Source: Actinomycetes bacterium (lineage in GTDB: Bacteria > Actinomycetota > Acidimicrobiia > Acidimicrobiales > RAAP-2). Taken from it: a stretch of 64,000 nt of DNA. The DNA lies in assembly GCA_021785695.1 (NCBI GenBank), contig JAJYEQ010000005.1, positions 1-64,000 on the forward strand, written 5' to 3'. This document shows, piece by piece, positions 26,780 through 35,599 of the stretch. The translations under genes were made by a program, and so were the position numbers. The notes beneath the pieces are model-generated. The model did not search any database. It was not told the DNA's origin and was given only the letters and a program-made list of their open reading frames with translations. Positions within the stretch are counted from its first letter, which is position 1. Every line of letters begins with the position of its first letter.

Positions 26780-27894
26780 GCGCCGCGCGCCGCGGCCATC
26801 TGGTACGCCCGCCGGTGCGCGCGCAGCGAGCGCTCCCAGGTGTACGTCTGGGCCTGAGCCACCGCGCGCGCCGCCACTTCCGCCCGCTCGGCGCCCTCGA
26901 GGTGCGTCAGGCGCTCGAGGGACGCCGCCAGCGCCGCCGCGTCGCCGACCGGGCTGAGTGAGGCCGCCGACCCGGCGACCTCGGCCATGACGGTGCCGGC
27001 CGTGGTGGCGACCGGTGCCCCGCAGGCCAGCGCCTCGAGCACGGGCAGACCGAACCCCTCGGCCCGCGAGGGGTAGGCGACGGCGCGCGCGCCGCGCAGC
27101 AGGGCCGGCAGCAGGTCATCGGCGACGTAGCCCAGAGGGACGATGCGCTCGCGCAGCGGATGCGACGCCACCGCGGCCTCCAGCGCGTCGGCGTGCCAGC
27201 CCCGCTGGCCCACCAGCCACAGCTCGAGATCCGGATCGGCCCGCCCCACCTCCGCGAAGGCCGCCAGCAGCACGTCGATCCCCTTGCGCGGCTCCAGGGT
27301 CCCCACGAACAGCACGTAGGGTCGCCGCCGGTCTAGCTGGCTGGCCGCCCACACCGCCTCGTCGTCGCCCTGGGGGCCGAACCGGTCCAGGTCCACGCCA
27401 TGGGGGGCCACCACCACGGGGGCGTGCTCGCCCACGACCTCGTCCAGGCGCGCGGCCGTCCAGTCGCTGACGGTGATCAGGACGGCTGCGTGGCGTGCCG
27501 CGTACGCGATGGCGTGCTGGAAGAACCGCACCTTGGCCCGCTCGTGGTACTGCGGGTGGGTGAACAGCGTCAGGTCGTGGATGGTCACCACCACCGGGAG
27601 GGGAGCGCCTCGGGGCATCGTGTAGTGGGGCCCGTGCCACACGTCGAGGCCGCGCAGCAGCGGCGTGCGGCCCAGCAGCGTCGCCTCGTAGGCCAGTCGC
27701 AGCGGGCGGCGCGCCGGCACCAGGTCGCGGACGCTCGCGCTCGACCAGGTGCGCCAGCGCTCGCCGTCGCCGCGGCGCGCCACCAGCGTCACCTCGGTCC
27801 CGTCTTCGGGCAGGCGCCGGGCCAGTTCGACGATGTAGCGGCCCGCGCCCGCGACGCGGTCGGGCACCGCCGAGACGTCCAGCCCGAGGCGCAT
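26776..27894 (-). CDS. GT4-family glycosyltransferase
   Basis: VLFVGTLEPRKGIDVLLAAF, AYPSRAEGFGLPVLEALACGAPVATT; start at 27894. Confidence 0.88.
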   Translation of the reverse strand: MRLGLDVSAVPDRVAGAGRYIVELARRLPEDGTEVTLVARRGDGERWRTWSSASVRDLVPARRPLRLAYEATLLGRTPLLRGLDVWHGPHYTMPRGAPLPVVVTIHDLTLFTHPQYHERAKVRFFQHAIAYAARHAAVLITVSDWTAARLDEVVGEHAPVVVAPHGVDLDRFGPQGDDEAVWAASQLDRRRPYVLFVGTLEPRKGIDVLLAAFAEVGRADPDLELWLVGQRGWHADALEAAVASHPLRERIVPLGYVADDLLPALLRGARAVAYPSRAEGFGLPVLEALACGAPVATTAGTVMAEVAGSAASLSPVGDAAALAASLERLTHLEGAERAEVAARAVAQAQTYTWERSLRAHRRAYQMAAARGA

Positions 27895-28919
27895 CACCAG
27901 CCCGCCAGGTGGTCGAGGGCGCACTGGTGCCACGTCAGGTCGGCCACGGAGGCCTGGCGGGCCTCGCGGCCCACCGACCCGCACGTCGCGGCCGCCACCA
28001 GGCCGGCCGCGATGGCGTCGACGTCGAGCGGGTCGACGAGCACCACCTCGGGATTGCCGGCCACCGACGGCGTCGTCGCCGAGGCGACGACGGGCGCGCC
28101 CGCTCGCAGGGCCTCGATCGGCGGGAGCCCCCATCCCTCGTCGAGGGGGACGTAGGCCACGACTGTCGCCTCGGCGAGCAGCCCGAGGACCAACGACCGG
28201 GGCAGCTCACCCAGGACCCGGGCGTCGCCGGTGTCCACCGCGCCCCAGCCCGCCGGTCCCACCAGCACCAGCGGGCCGACCTGGTCGAGGGCGCCCAGCG
28301 CCGCCGCGTGGGCCCGCACCAGGCGCTCGAGGTTCTTGCGCGGTTCGCGCGTGCCGACGGCCAGGGTGAAGGGGCCCGCGACACCGCGCTCGGCCAGGTA
28401 GGCCCGCACCTGGGTCGAGGAGGCGGGTGCGGTCTCCTCGTCGGCGCCCAGACGCACCGGGATCAGCCGATCAGCCGCGACCCCCTCGGCGATCAGGCGG
28501 TCGCCGAGCAGCGGCGAAGTCGTAACGATCCGCACGTCTTCGCGCGCGACCAGGCGGCGCAGCCGCGCCTCGTGGAAGCGTCGGCCGCGCGCCGTCGAGG
28601 CCGGGGCCACGTCGCGCCACAGCAGGTCGTGCACGGCCACCGAGTGCACGGCGCCGGCCCGGCCGCCCCCCATCGGTCCGGCCAGGGAGGGCGCGTGCAC
28701 CACGTCCGCCGCGCGCGGCACGCCCCAGGACCCGCTCGCCCAGGCTGCGGTGACCAGGCCCACCCGCAGGCGTGCCGCCGGGCCGGGACGCGGGCCCACG
28801 GGGTACACGCTGAGGCCCTCGATGCCGGCCAGGCCGCGCAGCAGGCCGCGCACGTAGGTCCCGATCCCCCCGGGCTGCCGCCGCGCCAACTGATCGGTCG
28901 CGACGGCCACGGTCCTCAC
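27894..28919 (-). CDS. GT4-family glycosyltransferase
   Basis: GGIGTYVRGLLRGL, TLAVGTREPRKNLERLVRAH, VPLDEGWGLPPIEALRAGAPVVAS; GTG 28919. Confidence 0.88.
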   Translation of the reverse strand: MRTVAVATDQLARRQPGGIGTYVRGLLRGLAGIEGLSVYPVGPRPGPAARLRVGLVTAAWASGSWGVPRAADVVHAPSLAGPMGGGRAGAVHSVAVHDLLWRDVAPASTARGRRFHEARLRRLVAREDVRIVTTSPLLGDRLIAEGVAADRLIPVRLGADEETAPASSTQVRAYLAERGVAGPFTLAVGTREPRKNLERLVRAHAAALGALDQVGPLVLVGPAGWGAVDTGDARVLGELPRSLVLGLLAEATVVAYVPLDEGWGLPPIEALRAGAPVVASATTPSVAGNPEVVLVDPLDVDAIAAGLVAAATCGSVGREARQASVADLTWHQCALDHLAGW

Positions 28920-29914
28920 GGCGTCCAGTCTCGCACGACCTGGGCGTAGAGCTCGAGGTAGGCGCTGGCCGCGCGCGTGGGGTGGAAGTCGGCGGCACGG
29001 ACCGGACCGGCCGCGCGGGCGATGGCCCGCTGTGCGGGGTCGTCGAGTGCGGCCGCCGTGGCCGACACGATCTCGTCGGGCGACGACGTCAGCACGGCGG
29101 CGCCGCCGAGGAGCTCGCGGGTCACGGGATCCGCCGGCGTCACCACGGGGATGCCCGCGCCCAGCGCCGCGAGGGGCAGCGAGGGGAAGCGCGCCCCGTC
29201 GGCCAGATGCACCAGGACGCGCGCCGCGGCCAGCTGGGCCGTCCCCTCGCGCCGGTTGCGCACGAGCACCGGGCCGCCCCCCACGCGCTCGGCGACCTCG
29301 GCGCTCGACAGCACGATCATCGCCAGCCCGCGGGCGCGGGCCAGGGCCAGCAGACCGTCGGCCACCGCGAGGTACTGGCGAGTGGCCCCCGCCACGTGGA
29401 CGACCAGGGCGGGCGCTCCTGGGGCCTGGGCCCGCACCGGCAGCGCGGGCACCGGCGGTGGCACTGCCACCACCCGGTCGAGTGACACCCCGAGCACCTG
29501 GGCCACCTCCAGGCGCGCGGTGCTGTTGGAGGTGGCGATCAAGGCGCCGCGGCGCAGCGCCCGGCGCAGCCGCTCGCCGCGCTCGCCGCGCGCGCCCCCC
29601 TCGCGCAGGGGTCGCAGGTCCTCGACCGAGATCACCAGGGGGATCTCGCGGGTGGGCGGAACGGTCGGGCCCGCCACGTGCACCACGTCGGCGCCGGCCA
29701 GCCAGCGGTCGAGGGGCCACCCGCGTCCCGCCCGCCACCAGCGCCGCCACCACCACCGGCCGCCCAGGCGAACGTCGGCGTCGGTGGGGGCCGACCAGCT
29801 ACGGAAGCGCACCAGCTCGCACTGCCCAGCCTCGCTGAGGGCACTCGCCAGGTCCACCATGGTCTCGCCGAACGGCTCGAGTGCACCGTCCAGATCGAGC
29901 GCGACGCGCAGCAC
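28916..29914 (-). CDS. Glycosyltransferase (divergent GT4-like)
   Basis: PPPVPALPV..., LPLAALGAGIPVVTPADPVTRELLGGAAVLTSSPDEI; GTG 29914 overlaps the stop of the upstream gene. Confidence 0.7.
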   Translation of the reverse strand: MLRVALDLDGALEPFGETMVDLASALSEAGQCELVRFRSWSAPTDADVRLGGRWWWRRWWRAGRGWPLDRWLAGADVVHVAGPTVPPTREIPLVISVEDLRPLREGGARGERGERLRRALRRGALIATSNSTARLEVAQVLGVSLDRVVAVPPPVPALPVRAQAPGAPALVVHVAGATRQYLAVADGLLALARARGLAMIVLSSAEVAERVGGGPVLVRNRREGTAQLAAARVLVHLADGARFPSLPLAALGAGIPVVTPADPVTRELLGGAAVLTSSPDEIVSATAAALDDPAQRAIARAAGPVRAADFHPTRAASAYLELYAQVVRDWTP

Positions 29915-30726
29915 TAGATCTCCAAGGCCCCGGCGCGGATCTGGCCCAGCCACGCCGGCCAGCCCGCGACCGCCCAGGGGCCAAAGGCCACCGTCGAGGT
30001 CGCCACCACGGCCACCTGGTCGACCGGGTCGACCAGCACGAGGGCACCGCTGCGACCGAAATGGCCGAGCGCGCGCGCGGGCCAGCCGGCCATCCAGTGC
30101 TGCTTGCCGCCGTGAAGCTCGGGCCCCAGGCCCCACGGGCACGGCGCGAAGCGCCCGAAGCCGGGGACCACCCCGTCGAGGTCCCCCAGGTACGGCGTGG
30201 CGATCCGCTCGTGCGTCGCGGGCGCCAGCAGCGACCGGTCCACGAAGGCTGCCGCCAGGCGCGCCAGGTCGCGCGTGGAGCCCCGGATCCCGGCCGCCGG
30301 TCGACCCGCGAGACTCGACGCGACCAGGCCGAGAGGATCGAGCACGCGCTCGGCGATCCAGCGCGCCGGACCCCCAGCGGGGGCCAGCGCCTCAGCCACC
30401 AGGTCGATGCCGACGTTGGAGTAGACACGCCGGGTCCCCACGGGACGCCGGTGGTCGGCCGCCTCGAGCCCGAGGCCCGAGCTGTGGGAGAGCAGATGGG
30501 CTACCGTGGCCCCCGGCGGGCCGGCCGGGTCCTCGTAGCGAACCCGGCCCGCGTCGACCTCGGCCCCCACGGCCAGGGCCACCGCCAACTTGGAGACCGA
30601 GGCCCACGGTCGCTCGACCTCGAGGTCACCCAGCGCCGCCACCACCTGGGCCGGCCCGCCGTTCGCGCGCAGGACGACGACCGCCGGGTCTCCGGGCCAT
30701 CCGTCCACGATGTGCGCGAGGTCCAC
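29914..30726 (-). CDS. Serine hydrolase, beta-lactamase/class C PBP-like
   Basis: SxxK (SVSK), YSN, VAHLLSHSSGLG. Confidence 0.82.
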   Translation of the reverse strand: MDLAHIVDGWPGDPAVVVLRANGGPAQVVAALGDLEVERPWASVSKLAVALAVGAEVDAGRVRYEDPAGPPGATVAHLLSHSSGLGLEAADHRRPVGTRRVYSNVGIDLVAEALAPAGGPARWIAERVLDPLGLVASSLAGRPAAGIRGSTRDLARLAAAFVDRSLLAPATHERIATPYLGDLDGVVPGFGRFAPCPWGLGPELHGGKQHWMAGWPARALGHFGRSGALVLVDPVDQVAVVATSTVAFGPWAVAGWPAWLGQIRAGALEI

Positions 30727-30750
30727 GAGGGGTCACCCTACCCGGGGCCC

Positions 30751-30763
30751 TAGTGTCGTTCCC
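30751..30763 (+). promoter_or_regulatory. Leaderless-type -10 (TAGTGT) with 7-nt spacer to GTG of cofD
   Basis: TAGTGT-cgttccc-GTG. Confidence 0.5.
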
Positions 30764-31678
30764 GTGATTACGGTCCTGAGCGGCGGGGTGGGTGCGGCCC
30801 GCCTGCTGCGCGTGCTCGCTGCGCACGTCCCAGCGACGGACCTGACCGCCGTCGTCAACGTCGGAGACGACTTCTGCCTCCACGGCCTGACGATCTGCCC
30901 CGATCTCGACACTGTGACCTACACCCTGGCGGGTCGCCACGACGAGGCCCAGGGCTGGGGGCTGCGCGACGAGAGCTGGCGCGTCATGGACGAGCTGGCC
31001 CACCTCGGCGGCCCGACGTGGTTCCGTCTGGGTGACCGCGACCTGGCCACCCACCTCTATCGCAGCCAGCGCCTGGCCGAGGGGGCCACCAAGTCCCAGG
31101 TGAGCGCGGAGATCGCCCGCGCCCACGGCGTGGACGTGCGCGTGCTGCCCGCGAGCGACGACCCGATCGCCACGACCCTCACGACCGCGCAGGGCGAGCT
31201 GGGGTTCCAGGAGTACTTCGTCCAGCACCACCACCAGGTCCCGGTGACCGCGATCGCGTACCGGGGGGCGCTCACCGCGGCGCCCGGGCCCGGCGTGGCC
31301 GACGCCATCGAGGGCGCCGACCGCGTCGTGCTGGCTCCCTCCAACCCCCTGCTCTCGCTGGCCCCCATCCTGGCGGTGCCCGGGGTCCGGGCCGCCCTGG
31401 CGGCCCGGCGCGGTCCGAGCGTCGCCGTCAGCCCCCTGGTGGGCGGGCGGGCCCTCAAGGGCCCGGCCGATCGCCTCCTCGAGGAGCTGGGCCACGACGC
31501 GGGCAGCCGGGGCGTGGCCGCCCTCTACGGCGACCTCGTGGACACCTGGGTGATCGACGAGGCCGACGCCGGCGATGCGGGGGACCTGCGCACCCAGGGC
31601 TACGAGGTCCGCGTCACGTCCACGGTGATGGGCGAGCCGGGCCGCGACGCCCGCCTGGCCGCGGCGGTGCTGGCGTGA
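30764..31678 (+). CDS. cofD: 2-phospho-L-lactate transferase (F420 biosynthesis)
   Basis: VLSGGVGAARLLRVL, VVNVGDDFCLHGLTICPDLDTVTYTLAG, SNPLLSLAPILAVPGVR. Confidence 0.93.
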   Translation: MITVLSGGVGAARLLRVLAAHVPATDLTAVVNVGDDFCLHGLTICPDLDTVTYTLAGRHDEAQGWGLRDESWRVMDELAHLGGPTWFRLGDRDLATHLYRSQRLAEGATKSQVSAEIARAHGVDVRVLPASDDPIATTLTTAQGELGFQEYFVQHHHQVPVTAIAYRGALTAAPGPGVADAIEGADRVVLAPSNPLLSLAPILAVPGVRAALAARRGPSVAVSPLVGGRALKGPADRLLEELGHDAGSRGVAALYGDLVDTWVIDEADAGDAGDLRTQGYEVRVTSTVMGEPGRDARLAAAVLA

Positions 31679-32385
31679 ACGCGATCCAGCTGCTCCCCCT
31701 GCGCCTCCTGGCCGAGGTGCACGAGGGAGATGACCTGGCCGCGCTGCTCGCGTCGGCCCTGGCCGACGCGGGCGTCGACCTGCTCAGCGGGGACGTCGTG
31801 GTCGTGACGAGCAAGATCGTCTCGAAGGCCGAGGGCCGCGTGGTCGCCTGGGACGGGACGCCCGAGCACAAGGAGGCCCTGGTGCTCGGCGAGACCCGGC
31901 GGGTGCTGCGGCGGCGAGGCGCGCTCCTGATCACCGAGACACGCCACGGGTTCGTCAACGCCAATGCCGGCGTGGACCTGTCCAACACCGCGGCTCACAC
32001 GGCGGTGCTGTTGCCCCTCGACCCGGATCGCTCGGCGCGCGCGCTGCGCGCCGCCCTGGGACATCGCCACGGAGTCGACGTCGCCGTGGTGATCACCGAC
32101 ACCTTCGGGCGCGCCTGGCGCCAGGGCGTGACCGACGTGGCCATCGGCGCCGCCGGCCTGCGCCCGGTGCTCGACCTGCGCGGCACCGTCGATGCGACGG
32201 GCCGGCGGCTCGAGGCCACCGTGGTCGCCATCGCCGACGAGATCGCGGGGGCCGCCAATCTCGTTCTCCACAAGGCGGCGGGCACGCCCTTCGCGATCCT
32301 GCGCGGGGGCAGCCCCGACTGGCGCGGCACTGGTTCGGTGCGCCGCGACCTGGTCCGCGACCCCGACGAGGATCTCTTCCGCTGA
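31675..32385 (+). CDS. cofE: Coenzyme F420-0:L-glutamate ligase (single domain)
   Basis: DVVVVTSKIVSKAEGRVV, ITDTFGRAWRQGVTDVAIGAAGL; overlaps cofD stop (GTGA). Confidence 0.92.
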   Translation: MNAIQLLPLRLLAEVHEGDDLAALLASALADAGVDLLSGDVVVVTSKIVSKAEGRVVAWDGTPEHKEALVLGETRRVLRRRGALLITETRHGFVNANAGVDLSNTAAHTAVLLPLDPDRSARALRAALGHRHGVDVAVVITDTFGRAWRQGVTDVAIGAAGLRPVLDLRGTVDATGRRLEATVVAIADEIAGAANLVLHKAAGTPFAILRGGSPDWRGTGSVRRDLVRDPDEDLFR

Positions 32386-32399
32386 CGCCCGCGCGGGCG
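32386..32399. terminator. Perfect 14-nt GC palindrome between convergent cofE and manC-like gene; possible bidirectional terminator
   Basis: CGCCCGCGCGGGCG exactly fills the 14-nt gap between the two stop codons; no U-tract. Confidence 0.3.
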
Positions 32400-33416
32400 C
32401 TAGACGCCGCCCAGGCGGACGTCGCCGTAGAGCCACGAGCCCGCCGCCACTCGCTCGTGCGCGCCCACGACGCACGTCGGGCCTAGTTCGGCGTAGGCAC
32501 CGACCACCGCCTCGGGGCCCACAATCGACGAGCGCACCACGGCGCCCTCCTCGATGATGGCCCCGGGCAGCAAGACGGACTGCTCGAGCCAGACCCCCGG
32601 GCCCACGACGCAGTTGGCATCGACGACGGCGTGGACCAGCGTGGCCGTGGGGTGGACCTGGCTGCCCGGGTGCTGCCACGATCCCTGGCCAGCACCTTCG
32701 ACGGGCCCGTCCTTGCCCGCCAGGATGTCGACGTTGGCCTGGAGGTACGTGGCCGGCGTGCCGGTGTCGAGCCAGTAGGCGTGGTCGGGGCGCGCGAACA
32801 GCTCGCCAGCGGCCGCCAGCGCCGGGAAGACCTCGCGCTCGACGCTGACGCGCCCCGTGGGCGCGATGCGCGCGAGCACGCCGGGTTCCATGACGTAGAT
32901 GCCGGCGTTGATGAGGTTGGTGGGGGCGACGCCCTGCGGCTTCTCGAGGAAGCTCACGACGCGGCCGTCGTCATCGGTTGTGACCACCCCGTAGCGCGAG
33001 GGGTCCTCGACGGGGTGCAGCGCGATGGTGGCCACGGCCCCGCGCTGGCGATGGAAGGCGATCAGGGCCGTCAGGTCGAGGTCGGTGACGACGTCGCCGT
33101 TCAGGACGACGAACGTGTCATCGATGCCGGCCTGGCGCGCCGCGAAGCCGATCGCCCCGGCGGTGTCCAGGGGCTCGTCTTCGACGGCGTAGGACACCGC
33201 GACGCCGGCGATCCGACCCTCGGGGTACGCCGCGACGAACTGCTCGGGCAGGTAGCCCAGCGACAGGACGGCCTCGCTGACCCCGTGGCGCGCCAGGTTC
33301 GCCAGCGACCGCTCGATCAGCGGGACGCCCACGACGGGCAAGAGCTGCTTGGGCGTCTCGTACGTGAGGGGGCGCAGGCGCGTCCCCATCCCCCCCACGA
33401 GGATGACCGCGCGCAT
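32400..33416 (-). CDS. NDP-sugar pyrophosphorylase / mannose-1-phosphate guanylyltransferase
   Basis: MRAVILVGGMGTRLRPLTYETPKQLLPVVG, C-terminal hexapeptide repeats. Confidence 0.9.
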   Translation of the reverse strand: MRAVILVGGMGTRLRPLTYETPKQLLPVVGVPLIERSLANLARHGVSEAVLSLGYLPEQFVAAYPEGRIAGVAVSYAVEDEPLDTAGAIGFAARQAGIDDTFVVLNGDVVTDLDLTALIAFHRQRGAVATIALHPVEDPSRYGVVTTDDDGRVVSFLEKPQGVAPTNLINAGIYVMEPGVLARIAPTGRVSVEREVFPALAAAGELFARPDHAYWLDTGTPATYLQANVDILAGKDGPVEGAGQGSWQHPGSQVHPTATLVHAVVDANCVVGPGVWLEQSVLLPGAIIEEGAVVRSSIVGPEAVVGAYAELGPTCVVGAHERVAAGSWLYGDVRLGGV

Positions 33417-34240
33417 CAGCCCTTCGGCGTGGTGGTGGTCGGGGAGGTGGACCCCGGCACCGTCGTGGTCGGCCCGGCGGTCGTGGGCGTCACCGGAACC
33501 GAGGTGGGCGTCAGGGGCACCGAGGTGGGCGTCACGGGCACCGTGGTCGTGGTGGTGGTCGGGGTCACGGCGACCTGGACCATCGCGTTGAGTGTCGCCT
33601 TGGTCGGCGCCAGCGGGGTGACCCCCTGGGGGACGAAGGCCAGCGTGACCCGCAGGTAGCGCGCGAGCTTGATGGCGCCGGGCTTGGTGGTCAGCGTCGG
33701 CGTGGTCGAGCTCAGCGTGGGCCAGTAGGCGTAGACGACGCGTCCGGTCTTGCCCGCGTCGGGCGTCCCGGCGGCGCAGCGCTGGCCGGTCGTCAGGCGC
33801 AGGTGCCCGTGGGCCGTCGTGAGGTCGAGGTTCGTCGCGGTGGCCGTCACGCCGGCGTTCTCGCGGGAGAACTGGGCCAGCGTGGCGTTGTTGCCGGCGT
33901 CGGCGCTCGAGATCGGCGCCACCTTGATCACGTTGGACGCGAGCAGGCTGAGCCCACCGGTCGAGGTGCCCGGGGGCAGGCTGGCGACGCGAGCTCCGCA
34001 GTTGTCCACACCGAGGGCGGCGTACCAGGTGGTGCCGATCTTGGGTGCGACCGCGGGCTGCGCGTGGTGGTGCTGGGGGTGCTGGTACTCGTAGCGCGCC
34101 AGGACGACGCTGGCCAGACCCAGGATCACGACGACGCCGAGGATCCCGTAGTAGTTCACTGGTCGCGATCGCCGGTAGGACCGTCCGCCGCCGGCGGCGC
34201 CGACGCGACTGACCCACTTGCCCGTAGTGCTTTTGGCCAC
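33416..34240 (-). CDS. Membrane-anchored protein with LytR C-terminal-like domain and Pro/Thr tail
   Basis: TM near N-terminus, GVDNCGARVASLPP..., tail VPVTPTSVPLTPTSVPVTPTTAGP. Start GTG 34240 favoured by TAGCGT 7 nt upstream; ORF track start is 34249. Confidence 0.6.
   Translation of the reverse strand: MAKSTTGKWVSRVGAAGGGRSYRRSRPVNYYGILGVVVILGLASVVLARYEYQHPQHHHAQPAVAPKIGTTWYAALGVDNCGARVASLPPGTSTGGLSLLASNVIKVAPISSADAGNNATLAQFSRENAGVTATATNLDLTTAHGHLRLTTGQRCAAGTPDAGKTGRVVYAYWPTLSSTTPTLTTKPGAIKLARYLRVTLAFVPQGVTPLAPTKATLNAMVQVAVTPTTTTTTVPVTPTSVPLTPTSVPVTPTTAGPTTTVPGSTSPTTTTPKG
33483..33545. repeat. Three imperfect 21-bp tandem repeats encoding VPxTPTS units
   Basis: gtgggcgtcaccggaaccgag / gtgggcgtcaggggcaccgag / gtgggcgtcacgggcaccgtg. 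Confidence 0.8.
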
Positions 34241-34280
34241 GGGTGCCACGCTACTAAAAATCGCCCGCCGCCTGGCCGAG

Positions 34281-34354
34281 TAGGGGCGGAGGGACTCGAA
34301 CCCTCACTGAAGGCGGTTTAAGCGCCCTGCCTCTGCCAGTTGGGCTACGCCCCC
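34281..34354 (-). tRNA. tRNA-Leu(TAA) with short variable region
   Basis: Minus strand folds as acceptor GGGGGCG/CGCCCCT, T8A9, 3-bp D-stem GCC/GGC, anticodon loop CTTAAAC, variable region TCAGT, T-stem GAGGG/CCCTC, A73. CCA not encoded. Confidence 0.85.
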
Positions 34355-34426
34355 CAATAGCCACTTGACGCTAACACGCGAGACGGGCGAGGCTGCCCCC
34401 GGTGACGCTCTCGTTAGGCTAGGTCA

Positions 34427-35599
34427 ATGAGGCTTCGGCGGCCCCGGCTGGCCCGCACCCTTGCGGCCAGCGCGGCGGCCATCGCGCTGGTGGTGGCAAC
34501 GCCGCCGCCCGCCGGTGCCGGGTCCATCGCCCAGACCCGCGCCGAGATCGCCAACCTGACCTCTCGCCTGGCCAGCCAGCAGCGCCTGGCCGAGACGACC
34601 GCCAATGCCTTCGACGCCGCCAAGGTCGCCTTCGCCCAGATCACGGCCAACATCCATCGGCTGCGCGGCCGCGAGACCGTCAAGCGCCACGCCATCGCCG
34701 CGACGTCGCGCCAGCTGGTGGCCGCGGTCGTGCGGGCCTACGTCCTCGGGTCGGCAGACGCCCAGATCCTGGCGCTGTTCAACCAGTCGGTCACGACCAG
34801 CGACGCGCGCACCGTCTACCAGGACCGTGCCATCGGCGACCTGACGGACATCCGGCACCGCTACGAGACCGAGAAGCGCTCCCTCGACTCGACCCTGGCC
34901 CAAGTGGCCGCCCAGCGTGCGCTCAAGCAGGGCCAGGAGAGGACCATGGCCAGCCTGCTGGCCCAGAACGCCCGCAACGAGTCAGCCACGCGTACGACGC
35001 TGACCGTGGTCACCCAGACCCTGAGACACCAGATCATCACCTACGAGGTGGCCGCCGGCGCGGCCGCCGCGCGCATCGGTGACGTGTCGGGCGAGCAAGA
35101 TGCCGTCGCCGCGGCCTCGGCCGTGGGCGGGCAGACCGCGGCCAACCTGGTGCTGGCCGCCATCCGCGCCGCCACGCCGCCCCGGATCATCGGCACCGTC
35201 AGCGGCTCGCCCGCGGGGTCCGCGGCCGGCCACGCCGCCGTGGCCGCGGCCGTGTCCCAGATCGGCGTGCCCTACGTGTGGGGCGGCGAGACGCCGGGCC
35301 AGGGCTTCGACTGCTCGGGCCTAGTCCAGTGGGCCTGGGCCAAGGCCGGCTACACCATCCCGCGCACCACCGAGGTGCAGTGGCCGAGCCTGCGCCACGT
35401 GTCGCTCCGCGCCCTCCAGCCCGGGGACCTGCTCTTCTACTGGAATCTCGACGGCGACCACCTGGTCGACCACGTGGTCATGTACGTGGGCAGCGGGCCC
35501 TACGGCACCGACACCATCATCGCGGCCGCGTACCCTGGGACCCGTATCAACTACGCCCCCCTCTTCACCTTCGGACTCATCGGTGCCGCCCGGCCCTGA
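34427..35599 (+). CDS. NlpC/P60 peptidoglycan endopeptidase with N-terminal coiled coil
   Basis: VPYVWGGETPGQGFDCSGLVQWAWAKAGY, HLVDHVVMYVG; signal peptide plus coiled coil. Confidence 0.9.
   Translation: MRLRRPRLARTLAASAAAIALVVATPPPAGAGSIAQTRAEIANLTSRLASQQRLAETTANAFDAAKVAFAQITANIHRLRGRETVKRHAIAATSRQLVAAVVRAYVLGSADAQILALFNQSVTTSDARTVYQDRAIGDLTDIRHRYETEKRSLDSTLAQVAAQRALKQGQERTMASLLAQNARNESATRTTLTVVTQTLRHQIITYEVAAGAAAARIGDVSGEQDAVAAASAVGGQTAANLVLAAIRAATPPRIIGTVSGSPAGSAAGHAAVAAAVSQIGVPYVWGGETPGQGFDCSGLVQWAWAKAGYTIPRTTEVQWPSLRHVSLRALQPGDLLFYWNLDGDHLVDHVVMYVGSGPYGTDTIIAAAYPGTRINYAPLFTFGLIGAARP

Noticed and set aside
33483-33545. 21-bp repeats considered as a CRISPR or minisatellite of interest
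   Set aside because: In-frame coding repeat for a Pro/Thr linker; no spacers.
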